Positions 1-8,972 of a DNA stretch of 30,661 bases are shown here, piece by piece. The notes under the pieces were generated by a model that saw only the letters and a program-made list of their open reading frames with translations, was not told the origin of the DNA and searched no databases. The stretch spans positions 1 to 30,661 of the forward strand of contig CAZGQY010000029.1 in NCBI GenBank assembly GCA_964528035.1. The letters run 5' to 3'. Each line of letters begins with the position of its first letter. Position 1 is the stretch's first letter. The DNA is from CAZGQY01 sp964528035 (GTDB taxonomy: Bacteria > Pseudomonadota > Gammaproteobacteria > Methylococcales > UBA1147). A program made the translations under genes and the position numbers.

Positions 1-3
1 CTT

Positions 4-86
4 GGATGCGGCTTCCCTGCCGCATACACTTCCTCCACAGATCCCCCATAGAGGGATGTTTCGATTTGAGGGCAAGTAGTTACCAT
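4..86 (-). repeat. Dispersed repeat, left copy
   Basis: Read on the minus strand, this copy contains ATGGTAACTACTTGC (86 to 72), 16 extra bases, then CCCTCTATGGG (55-45), one variable base, GATCTGT (43-37), three bases and GGAAG (33-29). The same blocks in the same order and spacing, without the 16 extra bases, occur on the plus strand at 30606-30647. The outer part (6-25) is a 7-bp stem, ATGCGGC/GCCGCAT, with a 6-nt loop. The two copies are inverted relative to each other and diverged, which is typical of an old interspersed repeat family. No transposase is present. Confidence 0.6.
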
Positions 87-260
87 TTCACGATTAAATT
101 AAACTTTGATCCAAAACAAACATCACGAAACTCCATTCTTTTAAAAATGAGTTTATCGAGACGACCTTCAAATATTCCTCCTAAGGAGCGAGGATTCACG
201 TTTTCCGTTTTCAAAAGGGAGACAAACTTCGAAAACAGGTATTTCCAGAAAGTAAATCAG
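87..260. other. Non-coding stretch downstream of pstS
   Basis: This is the gap between the left repeat and the end of pstS. An open frame covers it on the plus strand (6-347), but it runs antisense into the end of pstS and has no recognisable protein features. No convincing U-tailed terminator for pstS is visible. The only structure noted is the short palindrome CTCCTAAGGAG near 178-188. Confidence 0.4.
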
Positions 261-1226
261 CTAAAACAGACTCGAAAACTTTTCAACCACTTTGGCCGGC
301 AAAGGAATATAGCCATCCTTGAGTACGACCTGCTGCCCATTCTTTGACATTACCATCTTTAGAAACTCCTTCTCAAGTGGTGCGAGCGGCTTGTTCGGGT
401 GCTTATTCACGTAAATATATAAAAAGCGTGACAATGGGTAATGACCACTGATCGCTTGCTCTGGGCTGGCTTCGATGAACTCTGCATCAACCGTGGACGC
501 CAATGGGACCGCCCGAACACTCGATGTCTTATAGCCAATTCCTGAATAACCGATTCCATTTACAGAGTTACCTACCGACTGAACAACGGACGCAGAACCA
601 GGCTGCTCATTAACATTGTTTTTAAAATCTCCTTTGCAAAGAGCTTTTTTCTTAAAATACCCATATGTACCCGAAACCGAATTACGCCCGAAAATCTGGA
701 TACTTTGCTGTTGTAACACAGTGGAGGAGTCCAGATCGCTCCACTTAGCAATATCACCTTCGTAACCGCATTTACGTGTAACCGAGAATATTGCGTCAAC
801 CTGAGCTATGGTCAAACCGGCAATAGGGTTATCCTTATTCACATACACTGCAAGGGCATCTATAGCAACCGGAATTGCCGTCGGTTTATAGCCAAAACGA
901 TCCTCAAACGCAGCAATTTCTTTTTCCTTCATCTTTCGACTCATAGGCCCGAAATTTGAAGTCCCTTCGGTTAATGCCGGAGGTGCGGTCGAGGAACCCG
1001 CAGCCTGTACCTGAATATTCACGCTCGGATAGAACCGCTTAAAAGATTCTGTCCACAGGGTCATTAAATTCGCCAGCGTATCGGAACCCACGCTGGAAAT
1101 ATTTCCCGAAACACCACTGGCAGACACATATTCTGGCAATGCCTCATCAACACTGGCTGCGTTTAATGAACTCGCCAGACTTAAACTTAAGCCCGATATT
1201 GCGATAATCTTAAGTAATTTTTTCAT
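261..1226 (-). CDS. pstS: PstS, periplasmic phosphate-binding protein
   Basis: This is the high-affinity phosphate receptor that delivers Pi to the PstCAB importer. The 321-residue protein begins with a Sec signal peptide (basic MKKLLK, hydrophobic core, likely cleavage after A23). The phosphate-cleft motifs of the family are visible: GSDT (47-50), AGSSTAPP (76-83), GPMSR (93-97) and RNSVSGT (181-187), the last matching the usual R-x-x-x-SGT loop. Cysteines 153 and 197 could form a disulfide. Unlike the E. coli order, pstS is the last gene of the cluster, 147 nt downstream of phoR, and it has its own Pho box and -10. That fits its need for much higher expression than the permease. An AAGAGGT Shine-Dalgarno precedes the ATG. 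The identification is secure. Confidence 0.95.
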   Translation of the reverse strand: MKKLLKIIAISGLSLSLASSLNAASVDEALPEYVSASGVSGNISSVGSDTLANLMTLWTESFKRFYPSVNIQVQAAGSSTAPPALTEGTSNFGPMSRKMKEKEIAAFEDRFGYKPTAIPVAIDALAVYVNKDNPIAGLTIAQVDAIFSVTRKCGYEGDIAKWSDLDSSTVLQQQSIQIFGRNSVSGTYGYFKKKALCKGDFKNNVNEQPGSASVVQSVGNSVNGIGYSGIGYKTSSVRAVPLASTVDAEFIEASPEQAISGHYPLSRFLYIYVNKHPNKPLAPLEKEFLKMVMSKNGQQVVLKDGYIPLPAKVVEKFSSLF

Positions 1227-1268
1227 TCGTCAGATACCTCTTAATATAGGAGAACAGAACACGTGAAT

Positions 1269-1302
1269 AGTATAGTGTTCATTCATGACAAAATTATTAC
1301 AG
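1269..1302 (-). promoter_or_regulatory. Pho box and -10 of pstS
   Basis: On the minus strand, bases 1302-1285 read CTGTAATAATTTTGTCAT. This matches about 15 of 18 positions of the classical PhoB box (CTGTCAT-A-W-A-W-CTGTCAY), with the two half-sites 11 bp apart. Exactly 10 nt later comes TATACT (1274-1269), a good -10 with no -35, as expected for a PhoB-activated sigma-70 promoter. The same box, spacing and hexamer recur upstream of pstC. Binding itself is inferred. Confidence 0.8.
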
Positions 1303-1373
1303 CAATTAGCTCACCCTCTAATTGAGCGGTACAACCCTCTGTGGATTCAGTAGACGGAGTTATAATACGAAGA

Positions 1374-2633
1374 CTAATCAATTTTTGCACCCGGAAATAA
1401 ACAGCGAAATACACTGCCACGACCCACACGACTGCGAATGGAAAGTTTTGCATCGTGTCGCTCAAGAATATGTTTTACGATTGCAAGGCCAAGACCGGTA
1501 CCTCCGTGTTTTCGCGAGCGTCCCGAATCTACCCGATAAAAGCGCTCGGTCAAACGCGGAATATGTTTCTGAGGTATACCTATGCCACTGTCCTCAACCC
1601 CGACAGTTTTTTCCTGATTACGCAGTTTGCAAAAAATACGAATTGTACCGCCGTCCGGCGTATAGTAAATCGCATTTGAAACAAGATTACTAAAGGCCAT
1701 ATGCAATTGTTTTCGATCCCCGTATATATCAAATGCCTGTACCTCCAGTCGAATGCGGTGTTTGCCGCCATCCAAAAGTTTTGACTGTTCATGGATTTCC
1801 TTAAGCAGCGCCCCAACATCAACCCGTTCGCAACAATCACTTTCTGTCGATTCGAGGTGAGCAAGAACAGTCAAAGCATCAAGAACAGCCTGCATACGAA
1901 CGACTTGATATTCCATTGCAGAAAGCGGCTTTCGAATTTCTCCGAAATCGTTTTCGAGCAGTGATTCGATATAGCCGGATAACACCGTTAATGGTGTTCG
2001 CAGTTCGTGGGAAGCATTCGCAATAAAGTCTTTGCGCATAATATCCAACTTGTGCCTTAAAGTAATATCATTTATACACAGTAGCCGTTGGTCTTTATTG
2101 ACAGGTGTAATATCAACCATCAACTGGCGTTTATCATATTCGAACTCGAGAGGCTGCTGGGAATTTGATCTGTTAATATATTCAGCGAATTTTGGATGGC
2201 GGATCAAATTGTCTATTCGCAATCCGGTATCGCGCCCAGCCTGTAGTCCAAATATCTGTTGAGCAACCGGATTAAACCACTCAATTTCATTTGTTTTTGA
2301 GATAACGATCGTCGGAAAAGGCAGCGCCTGGGTCGACTCCCGATACATTGACAATATCGACCGAAGTCTTTTTTTTGCCTTCCTTTGGCGCTTATACAAA
2401 AGGAAGTTACGATAATAAACCTCGTCCCAGACACCCATGGAATCGGGCACCTGATTAGATTGGCTGTGCAACCATTGGATCAGTTTATTAAGATTATAAA
2501 AAGTCCAGCTCAGATACAGTACAAGAACCAGTGCAAATACCTCGAAAACAACTCCAAACAGGCTGGCGATGACAAGAACTGGCAGGAGGATACTCGCCGA
2601 TACAACCAGTTCGATCGTTAAAACTCTATTCAC
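1374..2633 (-). CDS. phoR: PhoR, phosphate-sensing histidine kinase
   Basis: This is the sensor kinase that phosphorylates PhoB under phosphate limitation and is restrained by PstSCAB/PhoU. The 419-residue protein has an N-terminal membrane hairpin (about 8-29 and 30-46), a cytoplasmic linker, a PAS domain (about 100-195), a HisKA dimerisation helix with the phospho-acceptor H209 in ASHELRTP, and a HATPase domain with N-box N316/N320, DSGIGIP (348-354) and GGTGLGLA (377-384). There is no large periplasmic sensor, as is usual for PhoR. The gene starts with GTG inside the last codons of phoB (4-nt overlap), so translation is coupled. Confidence 0.93.
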   Translation of the reverse strand: MNRVLTIELVVSASILLPVLVIASLFGVVFEVFALVLVLYLSWTFYNLNKLIQWLHSQSNQVPDSMGVWDEVYYRNFLLYKRQRKAKKRLRSILSMYRESTQALPFPTIVISKTNEIEWFNPVAQQIFGLQAGRDTGLRIDNLIRHPKFAEYINRSNSQQPLEFEYDKRQLMVDITPVNKDQRLLCINDITLRHKLDIMRKDFIANASHELRTPLTVLSGYIESLLENDFGEIRKPLSAMEYQVVRMQAVLDALTVLAHLESTESDCCERVDVGALLKEIHEQSKLLDGGKHRIRLEVQAFDIYGDRKQLHMAFSNLVSNAIYYTPDGGTIRIFCKLRNQEKTVGVEDSGIGIPQKHIPRLTERFYRVDSGRSRKHGGTGLGLAIVKHILERHDAKLSIRSRVGRGSVFRCLFPGAKID

Positions 2634-3310
2634 TCTTGAATTGAAAAACGATATCCTCTGCCTCGTACCGTTTGAATCAGTCGGTGCAGATTAAAAGGTT
2701 GCAGGTGTTTTCTAAGCCGTCGTATATGAACATCCACTGTTCGGTCTTCGATGTAAACGGTGGTTCCCCAGACATAATCGATAAGTTGATCTCTAGTATA
2801 AACCCGCTCGGGATGCGCCATAAGATGTTGCAGTAACTTAAATTCTGTGGGGGAGACTGCTAACAATTTATCGCCTATTTTTAGCCTCTGGGCGTCACAA
2901 TCCATATGCATCTGGCCGATGTGAATCTCCTCAAGTTCCGGCCTCGAACGTCGCAATACCGCCTGAATCCTGGACCTCAGTTCCTTCACTGAAAATGGTT
3001 TACTAATATAGTCATCAGCACCTACATCCAGACCCAGAACCCTGTCTTCTTCGGAGCCCCGAGCTGTTAACATGATGACCGGTAATGAGGAACGATATTT
3101 ACGAATTTTCCGTAACAAGTCTATTCCACTTCTACCGGGTAACATCCAGTCAAGCAATACCAAATCCGGTTTATTTGATTCAATAATGGGCCAGGCTTTT
3201 TCTGCCGTTTCACTGAAATAAATATGATAGTCATTCGATTGCAGGGAAAATTTAAGCATCTCCTGTATATCAGGATCATCTTCGACCAGTAGAATTGTTG
3301 CAAATGCCAT
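2630..3310 (-). CDS. phoB: PhoB, phosphate regulon response regulator
   Basis: This OmpR/PhoB-type transcription factor binds Pho boxes when phosphorylated. The receiver domain (1-120) has acidic residues D11/D12, phospho-acceptor D54 in LLDWMLP, T82 and K104. The winged-helix DNA-binding domain (about 130-226) carries the family patterns TPTEFKLL-like (here SPTEFKLL), RDQLIDYVWG and VDVHIRRLRKHL. The length of 226 residues is close to the family norm of about 229. The ATG overlaps the phoU stop codon (TAATG). Its likely targets in this window are the Pho boxes at 1285-1302 and 8989-9006. Confidence 0.95.
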   Translation of the reverse strand: MAFATILLVEDDPDIQEMLKFSLQSNDYHIYFSETAEKAWPIIESNKPDLVLLDWMLPGRSGIDLLRKIRKYRSSLPVIMLTARGSEEDRVLGLDVGADDYISKPFSVKELRSRIQAVLRRSRPELEEIHIGQMHMDCDAQRLKIGDKLLAVSPTEFKLLQHLMAHPERVYTRDQLIDYVWGTTVYIEDRTVDVHIRRLRKHLQPFNLHRLIQTVRGRGYRFSIQE

Positions 3311-4032
3311 TAAAAAAGTTTTTCTTCAATCTCATCAATATTAATGTGTCTGATATCTTTACCCATGACCAGATAAATCACATATTCACCTATGTTTTTG
3401 GCATGGTCACCGATACGTTCCAATGCCCTGGCTGTCCACACAATATTAAGAATTTCCGATATACTTTTCGGATCCTCCATCATATATGTGATCAATTGCC
3501 GCAGTATCAACTTATATTCTTCATCAACCTCTTCGTCACTGCGAACCACTTCTAAAGCTAGATCAACATCAAGCCGGGCAAACGCATCCAGGGCATTTCG
3601 CGTCATCCTTCCGACCGATTCTGCGATAGGTTTAATGCCCGCATACCGACTACTGAAACGGCTGTCATTTTCCGACATGAATACGGCCATCCTGCCGATT
3701 TTTTCTGCTTCATCACCCATTCGTTCAAGATCGGTAATCGTCTTTATGACGGCGATAATCATACGTAAATCCGAAGCTGCAGGCTGACGACGAGCCAATA
3801 TGCGGGTACATTCTTCATCGATAGCCACTTCCATTGCATTGACTCGATGATCTTGACGAATAACCTTGTCTCCACTATCCGCATCCTGTACCAATAGAGC
3901 ATCAACAGCATCTCTAATCTGCTGCTCCACCAATCCGCCCATATTCAGAACCTTATTGCGCAGATTCTCCAATTCGGTGTTGAATTGATTAGAAATATGT
4001 TGATGGCTATATAAGTTATCCATAAAAATCAC
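3310..4032 (-). CDS. phoU: PhoU, negative regulator of Pho signalling
   Basis: PhoU is a cytoplasmic helical protein that couples the Pst transporter to PhoR and limits phosphate uptake. The 240-residue sequence shows the duplicated three-helix PhoU repeat. Each half carries an acidic metal-binding motif: E-x-x-x-D type around ERMGDEAEKIG in the first half and ERIGDHAKNIGE in the second. It overlaps the end of pstB by 4 nt and its stop overlaps the phoB start, so it lies in the middle of a tightly coupled operon. A start three codons further in (ATG at 4023) is also possible. Confidence 0.94.
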   Translation of the reverse strand: MIFMDNLYSHQHISNQFNTELENLRNKVLNMGGLVEQQIRDAVDALLVQDADSGDKVIRQDHRVNAMEVAIDEECTRILARRQPAASDLRMIIAVIKTITDLERMGDEAEKIGRMAVFMSENDSRFSSRYAGIKPIAESVGRMTRNALDAFARLDVDLALEVVRSDEEVDEEYKLILRQLITYMMEDPKSISEILNIVWTARALERIGDHAKNIGEYVIYLVMGKDIRHINIDEIEEKLF

Positions 4033-4850
4033 CCATATCTACCTGTAATATAGTCTTCTGTCTGCTTTTCAACAGGGTTGGTAAAAATTGTATTGGTATC
4101 GCCAAACTCAACCAAATCACCTAAATACATAAATGCTGTTTCATCTGAAACCCGCGCCGCCTGTTGCATATTATGTGTCACTATCAGTATCGTGTATGTA
4201 GACTTGAGGTCATAAATCAACTCTTCAATTTTTAGCGTGGAAATTGGATCCAGTGCAGAAGCCGGTTCGTCGAGCAACAGAACCTCGGGCTCTATGGCAA
4301 TCGCCCTGGCAATCACCAGCCTTTGCTGCTGGCCTCCTGACATTCCCAGGGCATTTTCGTTTAAACGACTTTTAACTTCATCCCACAACGCCGCATTTTT
4401 TAGCGCCCATTCAACTTTTTCTTCGAGAACTCTACGATGTTTTATTCCCTGCAAGCGCAATCCATAGGCAACATTATCAAAGATTGACATGGGAAACGGA
4501 TTCGGCTTCTGAAACACCATTCCAACGCGTTGCCGTAGCTGAGAAACATCGACATCCTGAGCGTGTATATTCTTATTGTCGAGTAAAATCTGACCTTCAA
4601 CGCGGACATTTGGGATCAAATCGTTCATACGGTTAAAACAACGCAACAGAGTCGATTTGCCACACCCGCTTGGTCCGATAAATGCCGTCACCCTGTGTTT
4701 TTTCATCTTGAAACTAATATTATTCAGGGCCCGAGTTTCTCCATAAAACAATTCCAGATTTTTTGCTTCCAGGCAATATTGTGCATCCGGCAGAGTCTCA
4801 TTGGCTACGCTTAGAGAGGGCCTTAACTGGGAATCAATCGACAATTTCAT
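4029..4850 (-). CDS. pstB: PstB, phosphate importer ATPase
   Basis: This is the ATP-binding subunit of the high-affinity phosphate ABC importer. The 273-residue protein has Walker A GPSGCGKST (59-67), Q-loop Q114, the signature MSGGQQQR (170-177), Walker B with the D-loop LLLDEPASALDP (191-202) and switch histidine H226. The family-specific NRMNDLIP and QKPNPFPMSI stretches mark it as PstB rather than another ABC ATPase. About 25 N-terminal residues precede the first beta strand, slightly more than in E. coli. It follows pstA by 3 nt. Confidence 0.96.
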   Translation of the reverse strand: MKLSIDSQLRPSLSVANETLPDAQYCLEAKNLELFYGETRALNNISFKMKKHRVTAFIGPSGCGKSTLLRCFNRMNDLIPNVRVEGQILLDNKNIHAQDVDVSQLRQRVGMVFQKPNPFPMSIFDNVAYGLRLQGIKHRRVLEEKVEWALKNAALWDEVKSRLNENALGMSGGQQQRLVIARAIAIEPEVLLLDEPASALDPISTLKIEELIYDLKSTYTILIVTHNMQQAARVSDETAFMYLGDLVEFGDTNTIFTNPVEKQTEDYITGRYG

Positions 4851-4853
4851 AAT

Positions 4854-6482
4854 TTAGTTATCCAGAGAACGGTACTTCTCGCGTAAGTTGTTCCTAAGCG
4901 AAATCGCACTCATATTTAAAATCACAATCACCACAATCAGTAAAAAAGATGTCGCGTATACCAGGGGGCGTGCAGCTTCAATATTCGGGCTCTGAAATCC
5001 AACATCATAAATATGAAAACCCAGATGCATGAATTTCCGATCCAAATGAAAAAACGGAAAATTACCATCCATTGGCAGACTCGGCGCGAGTTTGACTACA
5101 CCGACCAGCATCAAGGGTGCTACCTCGCCCGCTGCACGGGCAACTGCGAGAATCATTCCGGTCATAATGGCCGGACTGGCCATGGGAATAACAACACGCC
5201 ATAAAGTTTCAGACTGAGTCGCACCCAATGCCAGACTACCTTCTCTTAAAGAGCGTGGAATACGAGCCAATCCTTCCTCGGTAGCGACAATGACGATAGG
5301 AAGAGTCAGCAAGGCCATGGTCAAGGAAGACCACAATAACCCGGGTGTTCCAAATGTCGGCGCAGGTAAAGCCTCAGGATAAAACAGGCGATCGATATTA
5401 CCACCCAGAAAATACACAAAAAAACCTAAACCAAAAACCCCGTATACAATGGAGGGTACACCAGCAAGATTATTGACTGCAATGCGGATAATTTGAGTCA
5501 ACAGCCCCTGTTTGGCATACTCCCGCAAATACACAGCCGCCACAACCCCCAAAGGGGTCACCAGAATCGACATTGACAACACCATCATAACCGTACCAAA
5601 AATTGCCGGAAAGATACCCCCTTCTGTATTCGCTTCACGTGGGTCTTCAGTGATAAAAGCCCACAATTTTTTGAAATAAAACCCTATACGGGCAAAAAAA
5701 GAAAATTTATTGGGTTGCCAGGCGTTCATGATTTTTTCCAGTGGCACAGTGACCTGTCGACCTTCCATAAGACGCAATCGAATAGAATCACGTTGTATCG
5801 CGACATACAGATCAGCCAACTGGTTTTGCTGCTGCTCATACCGAAGCTGTAATTCCTTACGCCGTTTGTCTATCCGGGCCAGTGTTTGCGGATTTACTTT
5901 CCCCTGAATTTCCAATTTGCGCTGTTTTAGACGCAACCGCTCCATTTGATAATTAATCGCACCTATTTCTGTACTCTCCAAATCTTTTATTTGATTTCTA
6001 AGCTGCCTGGCTCGATCCAGTCGTTGCAAAAATGACTGTATTGCATTTGATCCTTCGGCAATTTTCCGGTCATTTTCAAACACTGTTTCCAGGTACCCAT
6101 AAAGATTCCCCCACTCCAATCGCTCCACAACGAAAATTTCTTCCGGGACCGTCATATGGTGAACTTTAGCATCAAAAATCCAGCGAAAATCACTTCCCAA
6201 AATATCACGATTGCCGGTTTTCACCAGATGACGCACAATTTCGTCGCTCGAAGGATCACTATTCTGCACCCTCTGAGCACTCACTGTTTCGGTTTCCACC
6301 CATTCTGCGATCAAGGATTTTCCCTGGTATTCCACCTCATAGACCGTGGCCGGCCAAAAATGACTCATGCCACGCACGGCAATGAGCCCCAGTAAACCGA
6401 CAACAGCAAGTAGAGCAATACTAATCGCGCCTGCATTGAGCCATATCCAGGGCTTTCCGCTCCTAAACCACTGGCCTATCAT
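4854..6482 (-). CDS. pstA: PstA, phosphate permease subunit with large periplasmic insert
   Basis: This is an inner-membrane permease half of the Pst importer. At 542 residues it is much longer than E. coli PstA (about 296). After the first membrane segment (17-36) comes about 230 residues of predicted periplasmic sequence rich in charged helices (about 140-240, coiled-coil-like, many Q/R/E/L). The permease core starts near 285 with several membrane segments. The cytoplasmic EAA-type loop is seen in EGSLALGATQSETLWRVVIP. Enlarged PstA proteins are known from Pseudomonas and other gammaproteobacteria. It overlaps pstC by 4 nt (ATGA). The function of the insert is not evident. Confidence 0.92.
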   Translation of the reverse strand: MIGQWFRSGKPWIWLNAGAISIALLAVVGLLGLIAVRGMSHFWPATVYEVEYQGKSLIAEWVETETVSAQRVQNSDPSSDEIVRHLVKTGNRDILGSDFRWIFDAKVHHMTVPEEIFVVERLEWGNLYGYLETVFENDRKIAEGSNAIQSFLQRLDRARQLRNQIKDLESTEIGAINYQMERLRLKQRKLEIQGKVNPQTLARIDKRRKELQLRYEQQQNQLADLYVAIQRDSIRLRLMEGRQVTVPLEKIMNAWQPNKFSFFARIGFYFKKLWAFITEDPREANTEGGIFPAIFGTVMMVLSMSILVTPLGVVAAVYLREYAKQGLLTQIIRIAVNNLAGVPSIVYGVFGLGFFVYFLGGNIDRLFYPEALPAPTFGTPGLLWSSLTMALLTLPIVIVATEEGLARIPRSLREGSLALGATQSETLWRVVIPMASPAIMTGMILAVARAAGEVAPLMLVGVVKLAPSLPMDGNFPFFHLDRKFMHLGFHIYDVGFQSPNIEAARPLVYATSFLLIVVIVILNMSAISLRNNLREKYRSLDN

Positions 6483-8680
6483 AAGCCGCTATACCTTTCT
6501 CTCAATCGTTGACGAATGAGTTCTGCCCCGGTATTGAATACAAAGGTAAATAAAAACAGAACCAGCGCCGCTAGAAACAAAATTCGATAGTGACTGCTAG
6601 CCACCTCCGCTTCAGGCACTTCCACAGCAATATTTGCGGACAATGTACGCATTCCCTGAAATAGACTCATATCCATTACCGGAGTATTGCCTGTTGCCAT
6701 CAAAACGATCATGGTTTCACCTACCGCCCGACCAAAACCCATCATAAGCGCAGAAAAAATTCCCGGACTCGCTGCTGGCAATACAACCTGCATAACCGTT
6801 TGCCACTGAGTAGCACCCAGTGCCAGAGATCCTCTGACCAAATGTTGTGGAACACTGAAAAGAGAATCTTCGGCAATGGAAAATATAGTTGGCGTCACCG
6901 CAAACCCCATGATTAAACCCACCACAAGAGCATTGCGTTGATCGTAATCCATACCCAGTGTTTGACTTAACCAGATCTGCATATTACCGCCAAAAAGCAG
7001 ATTTTCCAGAGGTTGGCTCACACTCATTGCAAACCAGGCCAACAGCAGAATAATCGGAATCAGCAAAGCGGCTTCCCAGCCTTCGGTATGGCGCATCCAG
7101 GGCACCCATTGCCATGTCCAGCCAGAAATCAAAAAGCCTGTCGGTAACAAAATCAATAATAAAAACACACCGGGTAAAAAGCTCTCGACAAACGGGGCCA
7201 ACCACAATCCTGCTAAAAAACCCAGTATGACTGTAGGTAATGCCGCCATAATCTCAACAGTCGGCTTCACGGTCTGGCGCATCGACGGCGCCATAAACTG
7301 GGCCGTAAATATCGCTCCAAATATTGATATGGGAACAGCAAACAACATCGCATATAAGGCTGCCTTTATCGTTCCGAACGATAGTGGAACCAGACTGAAT
7401 TTCGGTTCAAAGTCTTCCGTAGAGGCTGATGATTGCCAGATATAATCCGGATTCTGGTAGCCCTCATACCAGATTTTGTCCCACAGTATGCTCCACGACA
7501 CTTCAGGATATTCGTTACTGACCTGAAACAGCCGCATAATGCCATCGGCATTATCGGTCATTAAATGATTCGCTCGCGATGACCATGCCAGATAAGGCAC
7601 AGCACCGTTTTCAAGCTTGACACTCGCGATTTTTCGATTTGAAGTTGCATAATAGATTGTGATCACGCCGTTCAGATCGGAGACTGCAAAGCCTTTGCGA
7701 CGGTGTTCGGCGGCGATCGCTACAACCGACGAAGATCCAGCGCTGAAGCGGCGAACATATTTAAGAGTCCTTCGGTTGTCAATTTTGACAACCATCCATT
7801 GCTGTATTTCTCCCTGATCAAGCGCGACCAATAACGAGCTTCCACCCACCAGTAATTCTACCCGGCTAATTTCTGACTCCAAAGAAAAAAGAATGGGAGG
7901 ACTCAACTTACCGTCAGCCCCGAGTCCAAACTGTAACAAACCGTCGGCCTGAGTCGCAAAAACTGATCCAAGCCCTGGATCTATGAGCAGAAAACGAACC
8001 GGCTCTGCGAGCAACATCTGAGAAAATGAAACCTGTTCTATTGAGACTTCTTCACTTAGAAACGACTGCTCCCGTCTGAATCTGGCATACAGCATCCTTA
8101 AATCTTCACTGACCGCGACCAGTCCAGCGGAATCCTCTCCAATTCTGAATGCAAGATTTAGCAAAGATTTACGACTTTCGTCCAACAGCAGCCCTTCTTT
8201 TCCCAACGGAAACTCCAGTCTGGGCGTTAATGTCCGATGATCATCAGGATAGCTGACATCGAATACATACTTCAGCACATAAACGAGTCCATCTGATGTA
8301 CCCAAAGCCACTAAATCGGGTGATTGGTGCGCAACCGCGGTTATTTCACTTTCAATTGCAAGCTGCTGAGTGGAAATGATTCTCCCGGACTGTGTATCAA
8401 AAAACACAATCCGGCCGTCAGCAACAAACCGAACTCCGACCTGACCCTGTTCCTCAAGACCTATATATACGGTTTCTCCACCACCGGGTGAATTGTACTG
8501 GTGTATTTGCTGAATATGAGCAGAATTGAACAACGGGATAACTTCATAAACAAGATAGAAGAATATGAGTGTTATCGCGACGATAATACCAATACCGCCG
8601 ATGGATACGAACCGCCTGAGCAGGCGATCTTTCAATAATCGGCGACGATCACGACTGCCTGAGCTAAGCGAAAGTTTCAT
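6479..8680 (-). CDS. pstC: PstC, phosphate permease subunit with beta-propeller-like domain
   Basis: This is the second permease subunit and the first gene of the pst-pho operon. It has 733 residues against about 320 in E. coli. A basic N-terminus and membrane segment (about 28-50) lead into some 370 residues of predicted periplasmic sequence. That part is built of repeated beta-strand motifs with aromatic or aliphatic strands separated by turns (for example LVALGTSDGLVYVLKY and GFAVSDLNGVITIYY), resembling WD40/YVTN-type propeller blades. The permease core follows (about 435-725), with the EAA loop RGSLALGATQWQTVMQVVLP. Large PstC forms occur in other gammaproteobacteria. Transcription probably starts near 8966 at a Pho-box promoter, leaving a leader of about 285 nt. 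Confidence 0.92.
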   Translation of the reverse strand: MKLSLSSGSRDRRRLLKDRLLRRFVSIGGIGIIVAITLIFFYLVYEVIPLFNSAHIQQIHQYNSPGGGETVYIGLEEQGQVGVRFVADGRIVFFDTQSGRIISTQQLAIESEITAVAHQSPDLVALGTSDGLVYVLKYVFDVSYPDDHRTLTPRLEFPLGKEGLLLDESRKSLLNLAFRIGEDSAGLVAVSEDLRMLYARFRREQSFLSEEVSIEQVSFSQMLLAEPVRFLLIDPGLGSVFATQADGLLQFGLGADGKLSPPILFSLESEISRVELLVGGSSLLVALDQGEIQQWMVVKIDNRRTLKYVRRFSAGSSSVVAIAAEHRRKGFAVSDLNGVITIYYATSNRKIASVKLENGAVPYLAWSSRANHLMTDNADGIMRLFQVSNEYPEVSWSILWDKIWYEGYQNPDYIWQSSASTEDFEPKFSLVPLSFGTIKAALYAMLFAVPISIFGAIFTAQFMAPSMRQTVKPTVEIMAALPTVILGFLAGLWLAPFVESFLPGVFLLLILLPTGFLISGWTWQWVPWMRHTEGWEAALLIPIILLLAWFAMSVSQPLENLLFGGNMQIWLSQTLGMDYDQRNALVVGLIMGFAVTPTIFSIAEDSLFSVPQHLVRGSLALGATQWQTVMQVVLPAASPGIFSALMMGFGRAVGETMIVLMATGNTPVMDMSLFQGMRTLSANIAVEVPEAEVASSHYRILFLAALVLFLFTFVFNTGAELIRQRLRERYSGL

Positions 8681-8966
8681 TTGCGATGAAATATATGAAT
8701 CATCTGGATATAAACAATCTTTCTAAAAAATGAGTCCGTGAACATTCTTAAAAATTAATTTCGTATCTATTCAGAAAATTTCGTGGTTTGAGAGACATTA
8801 CTGAAACTCCTTGAATATGATCATGCACAAACATCCATTCTTGGATCACTTCTGCAGAGCAAGCGGAAAATGTGATTTCCCACTTGTTTTCAAAATTAAT
8901 CGTGTTGGTAATTAAACTTTCCGGTACACCCGGTTGCAGATTAAAATTCTTTCGCTCATTAATGGA
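8681..8966 (-). other. Long untranslated leader of pstC (inferred)
   Basis: These bases lie between the inferred transcription start (about 7 nt after the -10 at 8978-8973) and the pstC ATG. They are AT-rich and contain part of an open frame (8748-9062, GTG start) that begins upstream of the promoter and so is unlikely to be translated. No known riboswitch motif was recognised. Confidence 0.4.
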
Positions 8967-8972
8967 TATTAC

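Noticed and set aside
6..347. 113-codon plus-strand open frame at the left end
   Set aside because: It runs across the dispersed repeat and antisense into the end of pstS; the composition is not protein-like.
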